Shown here: positions 43,870 through 52,598 of the stretch, one piece after another
How the letters are laid out: each line of letters starts with the position of its first letter
How positions within the stretch are numbered: position 1 is the stretch's first letter
Source: Haloglomus litoreum
Lineage (GTDB): Archaea > Halobacteriota > Halobacteria > Halobacteriales > Haloarculaceae
Reading direction: 5' to 3'
Length of the DNA stretch: 64,000 bases
Assembly: GCF_029338515.1 (NCBI RefSeq)
Contig: NZ_CP119988.1
Location: forward strand, 868,001 to 932,000
Translations under genes and position numbers: made by a program
The notes under the pieces: model-generated
What the model was told of the DNA's origin: nothing
The model's database searches: none
What the model saw: the letters and a program-made list of their open reading frames with translations, nothing else

Positions 43870-44217
43870 TCAGAGTTCGCGTCGGTCTCGTCGCGAGGAC
43901 CCGCTGTACTCCGTCGGCAGGTCCACGTCGTCGGGCGCGGGCATCCAGAAGTAGTCGAAGGCGATGCCGGTCGCCAGCGGCAGGACCACGGTCAGCCCCA
44001 TCACGGCGGCCGGGTTCCCGAGGTCCGGCCCCAGACCCGCGCCCCCGAGGACGATGGTGAGGACCGTCAGCGTCAGCGTGCCCAGCAGGACCGCGTACAG
44101 CGCCGCACCCCAGCGGGTGTTGAGCCGGACCCGGAAGAACCTGGTCAGCAGCGCCGCCGCCGCGGCGTTCACGCCCAGGATGACGAGCAGGCCGACCACG
44201 TCGACGATGGTGATCAT
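43870..44217 (-). CDS. small haloarchaeal membrane protein, unknown function
   Basis: This 115-residue protein has three hydrophobic helices: VGLLVILGVNAAAAALLTRF, GAALYAVLLGTLTLTVLTIV and AVMGLTVVLPLATGIAFDYF. A short soluble tail contains PAPDDVDLPTEYSGSSRR. I recognise no function. The start at 44217 (MITIVDVVGLL) begins directly in the first helix. It is convergent with nadM and divergent from the HalX response regulator. Confidence 0.65.
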   Translation of the reverse strand: MITIVDVVGLLVILGVNAAAAALLTRFFRVRLNTRWGAALYAVLLGTLTLTVLTIVLGGAGLGPDLGNPAAVMGLTVVLPLATGIAFDYFWMPAPDDVDLPTEYSGSSRRDRREL

Positions 44218-44302
44218 CCAGCGACAGTAGGGCGCCCGGGGCTATCAGTCCCTCGGCACGGCCGGGACCGACGTGCCGGTCGGGCCCCGTCACGAGTGAT
44301 AG

Positions 44303-44328
44303 TATATATCAAGATGACCGCTAAATTA
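44303..44328 (+). promoter_or_regulatory. tandem TATA-like elements of the HalX regulator gene
   Basis: TATATAT (44303-44309) and CTAAATTA (44321-44328) lie in an AT-rich patch upstream of the ATG at 44355. The second is spaced for a leaderless transcript. The first would give a leader of about 20 bases. Confidence 0.45.
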
Positions 44329-44354
44329 AGGTTGGGTGCCGACGTAACCGTCCC

Positions 44355-44948
44355 ATGACCGACGGACCCCGAGCGTCGACGACCGATACCGCCACCACAT
44401 CCCCGCCGCGAGCGACCGTGCTCGTCGTCGACGACGAGAAGCCGATGACCGAGATCCTCTCGACCTGGATCGGCGAGCACCACGACGTGCTCGTCGCACA
44501 CGACGGCGAGGAGGCGCTCGAGACCATCACCGAGGACGTCGACGTCGTCCTGCTGGACCGGCGGATGCCGCGGATGGACGGGGACGCGTTCCTCCACGCG
44601 ATGAGGGACGCTGGCTACGACGCCCGGGTCGTCATGCTGACGGCCATCGACCCCGGCCCGGACATCGTGAGCCTGCCCTTCGACGACTACGTCACCAAAC
44701 CCGTCACGAAGGACGTGGTGCTCAACGTCATCGACCGGATGCTCCGGCTCAGCCGGGCAGGGAAGGCCGTCCGCGAGTACCACTCCCTGGAGCGCCGGCG
44801 CGACGTGCTCCGCACGGCGAAGGCGACGACCGGGGTCTCGGACTCGGAGGCCTTCGAGCTGCTGACCCGGCGGCTCGAGGCGGCCGCGAAGGACGCCGGC
44901 GCCGGGCTGGCGTGGCTGAAAGAGGAGTACTACGAGACGGACGAGTGA
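44355..44948 (+). CDS. HalX-domain response regulator
   Basis: This 197-residue two-component output protein has a receiver domain (residues about 20-130). VLVVDDEKPMTEIL supplies the acidic pocket, VVLLDRRMPRMDGD the phospho-acceptor Asp, VVMLTAIDPG the Thr, and YVTKPVTKDV the Lys. A C-terminal HalX domain begins at DRMLRLSRAGKAVREYHSLE and forms a helical coiled coil. There is no DNA-binding domain. It has no cognate kinase next to it. The histidine kinase at 48 kb is 3 kb away on the other strand. Confidence 0.92.
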   Translation: MTDGPRASTTDTATTSPPRATVLVVDDEKPMTEILSTWIGEHHDVLVAHDGEEALETITEDVDVVLLDRRMPRMDGDAFLHAMRDAGYDARVVMLTAIDPGPDIVSLPFDDYVTKPVTKDVVLNVIDRMLRLSRAGKAVREYHSLERRRDVLRTAKATTGVSDSEAFELLTRRLEAAAKDAGAGLAWLKEEYYETDE

Positions 44949-45023
44949 CGTGCTCGTCGGCGGTCGTGGGTTCCACCGTCCGCCGACCCCCCGCAACCGT
45001 CGTGTCGATGACCGTCTCCGTTC

Positions 45024-45620
45024 TCAGGCGCCGAGCAGCTCCCGGGCCCGCTCGACGTCGCCGTCCATCCGCTCCATGAGGTCCCAGACCCCCTCTCGGG
45101 CCCCATCGTCGACCGTCGCGAGCACCATCCCCTCGTCGGGCTGGCCGTAGACGATGCCGGCCCCGTCGGGGGCGATGGCGAGTGCGGGGAGCGCGGCCAG
45201 GTCCTCCTCGCCCTCGGTCACCTCGATGACCGTCGACTGGCCCTCCCCCGCGGTCGCGCGGTCGAGCGCGGCGCGGAGTTCCTCGAGGAGCCCCGCCGTG
45301 AGCGTCGCAGCAGGGTTCCGGACGGTGACGTGGCGGTCGAACGCCCCCGTGTCGATGGCCTCGCGGACCTCGGCGGTGACGGCCTCGCGCTTGGTCTTCC
45401 CGTCGACCAGCGCGACCGCCGGCCGGGCCTGGCCGGTGAGAAGGTGGTACGTGACGATGTCGCCGACGGCGATCAGGGGCCGTCCGCTCTCGGCGAGCAG
45501 TTCGTCGGCCGCCGTGTAGACCGGGCCGAGCGGGTCCTTCAGCTCGTGGCGCATCGACTCCGGGAGCGAGAGCACGACGCGGGGGTCGCCGGGGTCCGGC
45601 GAGTCGCTGGCGTCGCTCAT
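45024..45620 (-). CDS. GTP-dependent dephospho-CoA kinase
   Basis: This enzyme catalyses the last step of archaeal CoA synthesis, phosphorylating dephospho-CoA with GTP. The 198-residue protein (former DUF359) has AVGDIVTYHLL, ALVDGKTKREAV, VRNPAATLTAGLLEELRAAL and VTEGEEDLAALPALAIAPDG, followed by GIVYGQPDEGMVLA. It is the last gene of the conserved informational run aIF2-gamma, PIN, rpoE1, spt4, and starts 7 bases after the spt4 stop. Confidence 0.93.
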   Translation of the reverse strand: MSDASDSPDPGDPRVVLSLPESMRHELKDPLGPVYTAADELLAESGRPLIAVGDIVTYHLLTGQARPAVALVDGKTKREAVTAEVREAIDTGAFDRHVTVRNPAATLTAGLLEELRAALDRATAGEGQSTVIEVTEGEEDLAALPALAIAPDGAGIVYGQPDEGMVLATVDDGAREGVWDLMERMDGDVERARELLGA

Positions 45621-45627
45621 GGCCGTC

Positions 45628-45825
45628 TCACCGGACCTTCAGCGCGTACTTCCCCGGCTCGGTCACTTCCATCTCGCTGGCGATCTGCGAGGTCTCGGGG
45701 TGCGCGATGATGACGTAGCCGGCCCAGTCCTCGGTCAGCGAGGTGGAGCCGCAGTTGGGACACTGCTCGCCGTCGGCGGCCTCGAGCACGCGGTGGCACT
45801 CGCGGCAGACGAGTCGGTCGGCCAT
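45628..45825 (-). CDS. spt4: transcription elongation factor Spt4 (RNA polymerase subunit E'')
   Basis: This 65-residue zinc protein pairs with Spt5 to clamp RNA polymerase during elongation. The zinc site is visible as LVCREC...EQCPNCGSTSLTEDWAG, followed by VIIAHPETSQIASEM and the C-terminal EPGKYALKVR. The length and order match archaeal Spt4. It starts directly at the stop of rpoE1, so the two are translationally linked. Confidence 0.96.
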   Translation of the reverse strand: MADRLVCRECHRVLEAADGEQCPNCGSTSLTEDWAGYVIIAHPETSQIASEMEVTEPGKYALKVR

Positions 45826-46401
45826 CTAATCACCCGCCTGGCCCTGCTGGGCCCGCCGGCGTCGGTCCTGTTCGAGCCACTCGTGCTTGCCCAGCCCCGG
45901 CTGCTTCGCGGTGAGGCCGATCTTCGAGTCCCGCGGGTTCCGCTCGTCGATGCTCTTCGTGACGATGCGGGCGCGGACGGAGTCGCCGACCGAGAGGACC
46001 CGGCTCGAGTCCCGGGAGGCGAGCTGCTGGTTCTCCTCGTCGTAGGCGAGGTACTCGTCGTCGATCTGGGAGACGTGGAGCAGCCCGTCGACGGGGCCGA
46101 TGCCGACGAAGGCGCCGAAGTTGACGACCTCGACGACCTCGCCGTCGACGACCTCCTGCATCTCGGGGTCGAAGGTCAGCGCATCGAACTCGGCCTCGTA
46201 GTAGACGCCGGGGCGGTTGGGCAGGACGGCGCCGGTGCCGATATCGTGGACGTCGATGACGCTGACGACGGAGCCGACCTCCTCGTCCATACGGCCCTCC
46301 AGCTTGTCCTGCAGGAGTCGTTTCACCAGGTCGGGGGAGACGTCGGCGAGGTACTCGGGCGGCACCTCGACGGTGTCCTTGAGACGAACGCGTTTGTACA
46401 T
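45826..46401 (-). CDS. rpoE1: DNA-directed RNA polymerase subunit E' (Rpo7)
   Basis: Rpo7 is part of the Rpo4/7 stalk, which helps open promoters and binds nascent RNA. The 191-residue protein opens with MYKRVRLKDTVEVPPEYLAD. It has the tip domain with GRMDEEVGSVVSVIDV and an S1 RNA-binding domain from about residue 80 (DGEVVEVVNFGAFVGIGPVD, then GLLHVSQI). The acidic/basic tail ends in RRRAQQGQAGD. It lies downstream of the PIN gene and directly upstream of spt4. Confidence 0.96.
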   Translation of the reverse strand: MYKRVRLKDTVEVPPEYLADVSPDLVKRLLQDKLEGRMDEEVGSVVSVIDVHDIGTGAVLPNRPGVYYEAEFDALTFDPEMQEVVDGEVVEVVNFGAFVGIGPVDGLLHVSQIDDEYLAYDEENQQLASRDSSRVLSVGDSVRARIVTKSIDERNPRDSKIGLTAKQPGLGKHEWLEQDRRRRAQQGQAGD

Positions 46402-46462
46402 GTATCGTGTGTGGTTTCGTGTCGGGGTAGTTTGTGTTCGGTAGCGTGTGAGAGACGCGGCG

Positions 46463-46858
46463 TTACGGTCGAGTGAGCGCGAGTTCGTTTCGCCCGCGTA
46501 AACCGATTACGGGTACGTCCCGGGCCAGCAGGCGGTCGCGCAGGTCCGCATCGTTCGTGGCGACGCAGTCGACGGTGGCCCCCTCGTCGGGGTCGCGTGT
46601 GGCGATCTCGACGACGGCGTCGTCGGCGTACTGCTCGCGGTGGGCGATCTGCTCGCACCGGTCGGCGAGGTCGCGGCCGACGCTCGCCGCGACGGCCTCC
46701 TCGCCCTGCCCGTCGCTGAGCTTCTCCAACTCGGCGACGCACGCGGCCGGGACGACCGGCTCCGGGTCGTCGAGGACGCGCTCCAGTTCGTCGAAGACGC
46801 GGACGTCGCACTCGACGGGCATCATGAGCGCGTTGGTGTCGAGCAGGACCGTCGTCAT
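46463..46858 (-). CDS. PIN-domain ribonuclease (Fcf1/Utp24-like, conserved beside aIF2-gamma)
   Basis: This 131-residue protein is a single PIN domain: VLLDTNALMMPVECDVRVFD carries the first active-site Asp, PAACVAELEKL a Glu, and VDCVATNDADLRDRLL the later Asp pair. This archaeal family sits beside aIF2-gamma in many genomes and resembles the rRNA-processing PIN proteins more than VapC toxins. No antitoxin gene is present. The start at 46858 (MTTVLLDTN) overlaps the aIF2-gamma stop. A role in rRNA maturation is inferred. Confidence 0.85.
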   Translation of the reverse strand: MTTVLLDTNALMMPVECDVRVFDELERVLDDPEPVVPAACVAELEKLSDGQGEEAVAASVGRDLADRCEQIAHREQYADDAVVEIATRDPDEGATVDCVATNDADLRDRLLARDVPVIGLRGRNELALTRP

Positions 46859-46859
46859 C

Positions 46860-48089
46860 CTACCGCAGCGTCCCCACGCCGATGAGTCGCCAGCGCGAGC
46901 CGACACGGCGGTTGATGGCGATCTTCGCGCCCTCCTGGGCGCAGACGGGCCGCTTGAGCGCGACCTCGCACTCCTCGTCGCGGGCGCTGGTGACGGAGCC
47001 GACCGTGGTGGCCGTGCCGACCGTCAGCATCAGCGGCTCGCCCGTCGAGATGGGCTCGATCTCCTCGGCGTCCTCGCCGACGACCCGCTCGAGCAGGTCC
47101 ACGTCCATCACGAACGAGTCCCGCGTCGGCGGGAGCGACCCCGGCGGGCCGGCGACCTGCCCGGCCAGGGCGTCGCCCTTCGTGTACGAGGGGTCCAGCC
47201 CCGTGCCGACACCGATGAGGCCGCCGGGCGTGGCCTCGTCGACGGACTCGCCGCCGGCCTGCAGCGATCGCACCGTCGTCTCGACGGGCTGGTACTCGGA
47301 CTGGCCGCCCTCCTCGACCTCGCGGCCGGGGCGGATCTCGATCTCGTCCTCGACGTGGAGGCGGCCCTGCGAGAGCGACCCGCCGACGACACCGCCCATC
47401 AGGCCCGCGGCGTCCGTGCCGGGGCGGTTGATGTCGAACGAGCGCGCGACCTGCAGCCGTGCGTCGGCGTCGGCGTCGCGCTCGGGCGTGGGGATCTCCT
47501 CCTCGATGGCGTCGATGAGCACGTCGATGTTGACGCCCTGCTGCGCGCTCACGGGGACGATGGGGGCGCCCTCGGCGACGGTCCCCTCGATGAACTCCTC
47601 GATCTGGCGCTTGTTGTCGAGGGCGGCCTCGCGGTCCCGCACGAGGTCGATCTTGTTCTGCGCGATGACGATGTTCTCGATGCCGATGATGTCCAGCGCC
47701 ATCAGGTGCTCCTCGGTCTGTGCCTGGGGCACCGGCTCGTTCGCGCCGATCACGAGGACGGCGCCGTCCATGATCGCCGCGCCCGAGAGCATCGTCGCCA
47801 TCAGCGTCTCGTGGCCGGGCGCGTCGACGAACGAGACCGTCCGCACCACGTCCGTCTCCTCGCCGTCGACCGCCTCCTCGACCGTGTAGCACTCGGGCGG
47901 GTCGGCGCCCGGGATCCGGCGGAAGGTGGCGTCAGCGTACCCGAGGCGGATGGAGATGCCGCGTTTCATCTCCTCGGAGTGCTGGTCGGTCCACTCCCCC
48001 GAGAGCGCCTGCACGAGGGTCGTCTTCCCGTGGTCGACGTGGCCGACCAGTCCGATGTTCACCTCCGGTTGTCGGTGTGTGTTCGACAT
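46860..48089 (-). CDS. eif2g: translation initiation factor aIF2, gamma subunit
   Basis: This GTPase subunit delivers Met-tRNAi to the small ribosomal subunit. The 409-residue protein has G1 [19 protein letters not shown], switch-1 region [14 protein letters not shown]3 [10 protein letters not shown], and G4 [10 protein letters not shown], followed by two beta-barrel domains ([20 protein letters not shown]). In the zinc-knuckle region only one Cys remains ([10 protein letters not shown]), so the four-Cys knuckle is absent. It heads the minus-strand run with the PIN gene, rpoE1, spt4 and dephospho-CoA kinase. Confidence 0.97.
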
Positions 48090-48152
48090 CAGTAATATAC
48101 CGGCTATCGTCCCCTGCGGCGTATAAGGCTACCGGACCTCCGTTCGGGCGTC

Positions 48153-50009
48153 TCAGGCCGCCTGCTCCGGTGACTCCTCCTCGTCCTCCGTCGCCCCTGG
48201 CTCGGCCGCCGGGAGCCACACCGTCAGCGTCCCGTCGGGGGTGTCGGTGACGAGCTCGCCACCGGCCTGCGTGACGGTCCACTCCAGACACCAGAGCGCC
48301 AGCCCCTCGGCGTGTTCGAGCGGCGTCTCCTCGCCCAGCCCTACGGCCTCGATATCGAGCGCGGGGAGCCCGTCGCCGTCGTCGTCGATGGTGAGCAGGA
48401 GCGACTCCCCGTCGTCGGCCTCGGCCACGGCGATGCTGACAGCGACGCCTCCGTCGTTGTGCGCGAGTATCTGGTCCACCACGTCCGCGATGGCGACGGG
48501 CAACGAAGCTGTCCCGTGGGCCAGCCGACCGGACTCGGACCGCTCGACAGTGATCGTCGCCTCCGGCCAGGAGGCCCGGATGTCCTCCAGAGGGGCCTCG
48601 AGACAGTCGGGGAACCGGAGCTGTTCGCGCTCGCCGGAGGCCTCGGAGAGGATGTTCTGGACGCGCCGGGTGCGGTCCGAGAGGGTCGCCAGCGAGAGCG
48701 CCTGCTGACGGATGTCCTCCAGTCCCTCGCGGACCGCCTCGTCCGTCACCTGCTCGGCGAGGACCGAGGCGCGCCCGGCGATGATGTTGATGTCGGTCCG
48801 GACGTTGTGCCGGAGGATACGGTTGAGGACGGACACCATCGTCGAGCGGGTCTCGAGCGCCACGTTCGAGGCCTCCAGGGCGCCTTTCGTCTCCTCGATC
48901 TCCTCGATACGCTTCCGGAGCGTGTCCCGTGTCCGGGCCATCGTCCGGTTGAGGTCGCCGAACTCGTCCGGACGGTCCGTGTCGAACGCCACGTCGTACT
49001 CGCCCTGCTCGATGCGCTCGGCGCGGTCGGCCAGCGTCGCCAGCGCGCCGGTCACGTCCGCCCCGATGACGCTGACGACCCCCAGCAGCCCGACCACGGC
49101 GATGGTGGAGATGAGACCGATCCAGAGGCCGGCCTCCCGGGTGATGGCGTACGCCTCGCTGGTCGGGGCGTGCTCGATGACGACCAGGTCCGTGCCGTCC
49201 ACGGGGGCGAACGCCGCGACGTACGTGCCGGGCGCCGACTGCTCGTACCGTGGGTCGGCGACGAACCCGGACTCCCCCTGGAGTCCGCGGCTCACCACGG
49301 GCGACCTGAGTGGTCCGGGCTGGTACTGGCGGAGCATCGCCGACCGGTTGTCCGCGAACACGACGGTCCCGTTCGAGTCGACGACGCGCGTGAATCCGCC
49401 GTCGACGGGATGCTCGAACCGCTCGAAGATGCTCGCGGTGTCGATGGTGACGACCAGCAGGTGTCCCGGAGCCCCGCGGATCGGTGTGACGTACCCGAGT
49501 ACCACGGTCTCCCCTCCGTCAGCCTCGTGCGGTTTGGTGGTCCGAACGTCGTCGAAGGCCCGGAAGGCGAACTGCTGTTGCCACGGCAGGTCCTCGACCG
49601 CCGTCCCCTCGAGGGACTGGAGGGCGCTCGTCTCGACGGTCTGGTTCCGCCGGTCGATGACGTACGCGTTGACGACGTGTGCTTCCCGGCGGTCGACCAG
49701 TTGCCGCTGGAGGTACCGGCGGACCGCAGTCCTGTCGTCCTCCTCGTAGACCGGATGTTCCGAGATGACCCTGGCGAGGAGCCGGTTCTGACGGCTCCAT
49801 TCGGTCAACTCGCCGGCCTCGGCGTTCGTGGCGGCCGTCATCGACTGTTCGACGTTGTCGTCCAGGAGCGCCCCGACCTGGAGGTACAGTCCCACTGCGG
49901 CGACGCCGCTGATGAGCAGGACCACCAGTAGCACGGCGGCCAGCTTCCGCCGATACGACACGCGCACGAAGCCGAGGACCGGGCCGGCGCCGGGAATCGA
50001 TGGCCGCAT
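48153..50009 (-). CDS. membrane sensor histidine kinase with extracellular Cache-type domain and HAMP
   Basis: This 618-residue sensor has a transmembrane helix at about 24-46 (LAAVLLVVLLISGVAAVGLY), an extracellular double-Cache-like domain at about 48-285, and a second helix at about 295-318 (IGLISTIAVVGLLGVVSVIG). HAMP and a coiled coil follow, then a haloarchaeal HisKA (LNRILRHNVRTDINIIAGRA) with the phospho-His, and an ATPase domain with TIDDDGDGLPA. No receiver domain is attached. It starts 83 bases after the stop of the binding lipoprotein on the same strand, suggesting a functional pair. Confidence 0.9.
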   Translation of the reverse strand: MRPSIPGAGPVLGFVRVSYRRKLAAVLLVVLLISGVAAVGLYLQVGALLDDNVEQSMTAATNAEAGELTEWSRQNRLLARVISEHPVYEEDDRTAVRRYLQRQLVDRREAHVVNAYVIDRRNQTVETSALQSLEGTAVEDLPWQQQFAFRAFDDVRTTKPHEADGGETVVLGYVTPIRGAPGHLLVVTIDTASIFERFEHPVDGGFTRVVDSNGTVVFADNRSAMLRQYQPGPLRSPVVSRGLQGESGFVADPRYEQSAPGTYVAAFAPVDGTDLVVIEHAPTSEAYAITREAGLWIGLISTIAVVGLLGVVSVIGADVTGALATLADRAERIEQGEYDVAFDTDRPDEFGDLNRTMARTRDTLRKRIEEIEETKGALEASNVALETRSTMVSVLNRILRHNVRTDINIIAGRASVLAEQVTDEAVREGLEDIRQQALSLATLSDRTRRVQNILSEASGEREQLRFPDCLEAPLEDIRASWPEATITVERSESGRLAHGTASLPVAIADVVDQILAHNDGGVAVSIAVAEADDGESLLLTIDDDGDGLPALDIEAVGLGEETPLEHAEGLALWCLEWTVTQAGGELVTDTPDGTLTVWLPAAEPGATEDEEESPEQAA

Positions 50010-50092
50010 CTACGCACCGCCCCCTCGCCGTCGCCGGGGGCGAACTCGCCCCGTCCCTGTCCGTGCTCCGGCGGCTGGTGATGGGAACCCGG

Positions 50093-51076
50093 TCACGTGG
50101 ACCCCTCCAGGTCCCGCAGGAAGGACCGTGCGACCGCACTCGGCTGTCGGTCCCGGACGAGTACCTGCCGGTTCAGTCGTCTGATGGTCCGCGCATCGAG
50201 GCCCGCGGCCACCGGCTCGAGTTCCTCCAGGATGGCCGGGTACGCATCGGCCGTCGCCGCGTTCGCCGTCGGCGCCGGCTGGTACGGGATGAAGTAGTCG
50301 CGGTCGTCCTCGAGCAGCACGAGCGACGGCCGGTCGAGCTGTGGGTCGGTATCGAACCCGCTCGCGACCTGGACTCGTCCGTCCCGCACCAGTTCGTACG
50401 TGAGGCCGATCGACGTGACGATGAACGCTCCCGACTCGATTTCGGTCAGGGCCGCCTCCTCGAGACCGTAGAAGTCGGCCATCCCGCCCCAGGCGTCCTG
50501 CCGGTGGTAGAAGTCCTCGCCGAGCGCGACGCCGAAGTCGGTGTTGCCGGCGTTCAGGTGGGCCACCAGGCCACTGATGGTGGTGACCCCCGTGCGCTCG
50601 CTCCAGCCCCGGTCCGCCAGCAGGACCCATTCGTTCGAGAACGGCGCCGGGGTGCTCATCTCGGCGCCGTGCTCCCGAGCGTCGGCCCTGACGCGCTCGT
50701 AGAGCCGCTGCGGGTCGGTGATCCGCTCCGTGTGCTTCGGCGGCAGTTCGGTCCACGCCGTCCCCGTGTACTCCCAGTAGAGGTCCTTCACCCCGGAGAC
50801 CACCGCGTTCCAGTTCTGGAGCGAGCCCCCGTACCCGATCTCGTCGACCACCTGGATCCCGTCGACGCGCTGGAGACGATGGTAGGCGAGGTATCCGAGG
50901 ATCTGCTGCTCCGCGAACGACTTCGAGCCGATGCGGACGTTGGGGTCCGAGCGACGGTCGGATCCCGTACCGGTACAGCCACAGAGGCCGCTCGCGACCC
51001 CGATGCCACCGACCCCCCCGATCCGGCGGAGGCAGTGCCGCCGCGTCGGCCCCATACGGGGGAGTAGTCGTATCAT
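50093..51076 (-). CDS. glycine betaine/choline-type (OpuAC/ProX) substrate-binding lipoprotein
   Basis: This 327-residue periplasmic-type binding protein has a Tat-like signal (TRRHCLRRIGGVGGIG) and a lipobox GLCGC. The OpuAC fold is shown by VRIGSKSFAEQQILGYLAYH, then VVDEIGYGGSLQNWNAV and KDLYWEYTGTAWTELP, characteristic of quaternary-amine binders. No ABC permease or ATPase is nearby. The following gene encodes a Cache/HAMP histidine kinase. The ATG at 51076 is chosen, with 51055 as an alternative. An ATTTTATGAA-like TATA is about 40 bases upstream. Confidence 0.9.
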   Translation of the reverse strand: MIRLLPRMGPTRRHCLRRIGGVGGIGVASGLCGCTGTGSDRRSDPNVRIGSKSFAEQQILGYLAYHRLQRVDGIQVVDEIGYGGSLQNWNAVVSGVKDLYWEYTGTAWTELPPKHTERITDPQRLYERVRADAREHGAEMSTPAPFSNEWVLLADRGWSERTGVTTISGLVAHLNAGNTDFGVALGEDFYHRQDAWGGMADFYGLEEAALTEIESGAFIVTSIGLTYELVRDGRVQVASGFDTDPQLDRPSLVLLEDDRDYFIPYQPAPTANAATADAYPAILEELEPVAAGLDARTIRRLNRQVLVRDRQPSAVARSFLRDLEGST

Positions 51077-51135
51077 CGTACATATTCCTTCGCCAACAAT
51101 GGTAAGATGACTTTCATAAAATCGCTTCAGCGAAC

Positions 51136-51142
51136 GTTTTAC
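51136..51142 (+). promoter_or_regulatory. TATA-like element of the zinc-ribbon regulator gene
   Basis: GTTTTAC lies 25-31 bases upstream of the ATG at 51167. This spacing decides between that ATG and the earlier in-frame ATG at 51107, which would lie upstream of the promoter. Confidence 0.5.
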
Positions 51143-51166
51143 TGGGTCGCTGACCTGCAACCGCCT

Positions 51167-52180
51167 ATGAGCAACGACGCCAGCCCGGGTGAGGGAGCCA
51201 CCCCCGGCGAGGACGACTCCATCCTCCAGTGTGAGGAGTGTCTCCCGCCGGCCGACGCGTTCGCCATCGTCGGCAACGAGACGCGCCTGCACATCCTGGA
51301 GGCGCTGTGGGCGGCCGACCGCCCGGCGGCGTTCTCGGAGCTGCGGCGGTCGGTGGGGATGCGCGATTCGGCACAGTTCAACTACCACCTGGACAAGCTC
51401 CGGGGGCAGTTCGTCCGCAAGACCGACGACGGCTACGAGTTCCGACAGGCGGGGAAGGCCATCGTCCGTGCGGTGCTGGCGGGCACGTACAACCAGGACC
51501 CGGAGCTGGAGCCGTTCCCCGTCGATGGCGAGTGCGTCGCCTGTGGCGGCGGCCTCCAGGCCTCGTACCGCGACGAGGCGTTCCTCATCACCTGCACGGA
51601 GTGCCAGCGCCCGCACGGCACCTACCCGTTCCCACCGGGTGGGCTGGAGGACCGCTCCCGCGAGGAGGTGCTGTCGGCGTTCAACCAGCGCGCTCGCCAC
51701 CTGGCCTGCCTCACCGCAGACGGCGTCTGCCCGGAGTGCAACGGACGGGTGCGGACCGACCTCCTCGAACCGGAGGACCTCCCGCCGGACAAGGTGAAAC
51801 CCATCGCCGAACAGGAACTGTTCGTCATCCACGAGTGCCAGCGGTGCAACAACCACATCGTCTCCTCGGTCGGGCTGACGCTGCTGGACGACGCCGAGAT
51901 CGTCTCCTTCTACCGGGACCACGGTATCGACCTGAATACCGTTCGCTTCTGGACGCTGGAGTGGTGCATCAGCGACCGCCATCTGGACATCCTCTCGCGT
52001 GACCCCTGGCGCCTGCGCGTGACGGTCCCACTGGGCGAGGAGGAGCTCCGCGTCACCGTCGACGGCGAGATGGCCGTCCAGCACACGGAGCGCCGGGCCC
52101 GGACGGGTGACGCCGCGACTGAGGGGACGACGCCGACGGGGGCCGACGAGGCCGACGAGGCGGTCGAGCAGGATGCGTGA
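51167..52180 (+). CDS. winged-helix regulator with multiple zinc ribbons
   Basis: This 337-residue protein has an ArsR-like winged helix near residues 20-90 (AFAIVGNETRLHILEALWAA, recognition part SAQFNYHLDKL). Cys pairs then form candidate zinc ribbons: CEEC at the very N-terminus, CVACGG...CTECQRPHG, and CPECNGRV...CQRCNNH. The C-terminal half has a conserved WCISDRHLDILSRDPWRL and an acidic tail. Haloarchaea have several such regulators. The ligand is unknown. It overlaps the next small gene by 8 bases and is divergent from the binding-protein/kinase pair. Confidence 0.85.
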   Translation: MSNDASPGEGATPGEDDSILQCEECLPPADAFAIVGNETRLHILEALWAADRPAAFSELRRSVGMRDSAQFNYHLDKLRGQFVRKTDDGYEFRQAGKAIVRAVLAGTYNQDPELEPFPVDGECVACGGGLQASYRDEAFLITCTECQRPHGTYPFPPGGLEDRSREEVLSAFNQRARHLACLTADGVCPECNGRVRTDLLEPEDLPPDKVKPIAEQELFVIHECQRCNNHIVSSVGLTLLDDAEIVSFYRDHGIDLNTVRFWTLEWCISDRHLDILSRDPWRLRVTVPLGEEELRVTVDGEMAVQHTERRARTGDAATEGTTPTGADEADEAVEQDA

Positions 52181-52484
52181 CGTGCCCCGGTGGCTCGCCA
52201 CCGCCACGCGGTCGCTGGCCGTAGACGTCGCCGGCCGCCAGCGTCGACGGGCGGCCCGCGACTGGCTCTGGATGCGGCTGGTGACCCTGCTGGCGGTCGG
52301 CTGTGGCGTGGTCGTCGCGGTCCTCGGCATGACCGTCGCCGCGGTCACGGTCGGCGTCATCCTCACCTACGGGGCGAGCCCGCTCGGGGTCGCGCTCGCC
52401 TGGTCGCTCGTGGTGTCGCTGGTGGCGTTCGCGCCACTGGCGGCGTTGCGGGCCGGCGCAGCCGTCCACGCCTGGCTCGTCTGA
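52173..52484 (+). CDS. small two-to-three-helix membrane protein
   Basis: This 103-residue protein has a basic N-terminus (MRDVPRWLATATRSL) and two or three hydrophobic helices: LVTLLAVGCGVVVAVLGMTV, AAVTVGVILTYGAS and VALAWSLVVSLVAFAPLAAL. The function is unknown. Its start lies 8 bases inside the upstream regulator gene, so the two are translationally coupled and the regulator may act with this protein at the membrane. Confidence 0.7.
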   Translation: MRDVPRWLATATRSLAVDVAGRQRRRAARDWLWMRLVTLLAVGCGVVVAVLGMTVAAVTVGVILTYGASPLGVALAWSLVVSLVAFAPLAALRAGAAVHAWLV

Positions 52485-52598
52485 GCCGTCGGTCGGCCCG
52501 CCGGTCGGCGACCCGGCCGCGTGAGGCCCGGCCAGCGTAGCCCCGTCGTCGACGCCGGAGACGCCACATAAGACCCCCGCGCGTATCCGGGGCACGAG

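Noticed and set aside
46463-46858. VapC toxin
   Set aside because: It has a PIN domain, but there is no antitoxin gene and it sits in the conserved aIF2-gamma/rpoE1 cluster, where a housekeeping PIN ribonuclease is the usual neighbour.
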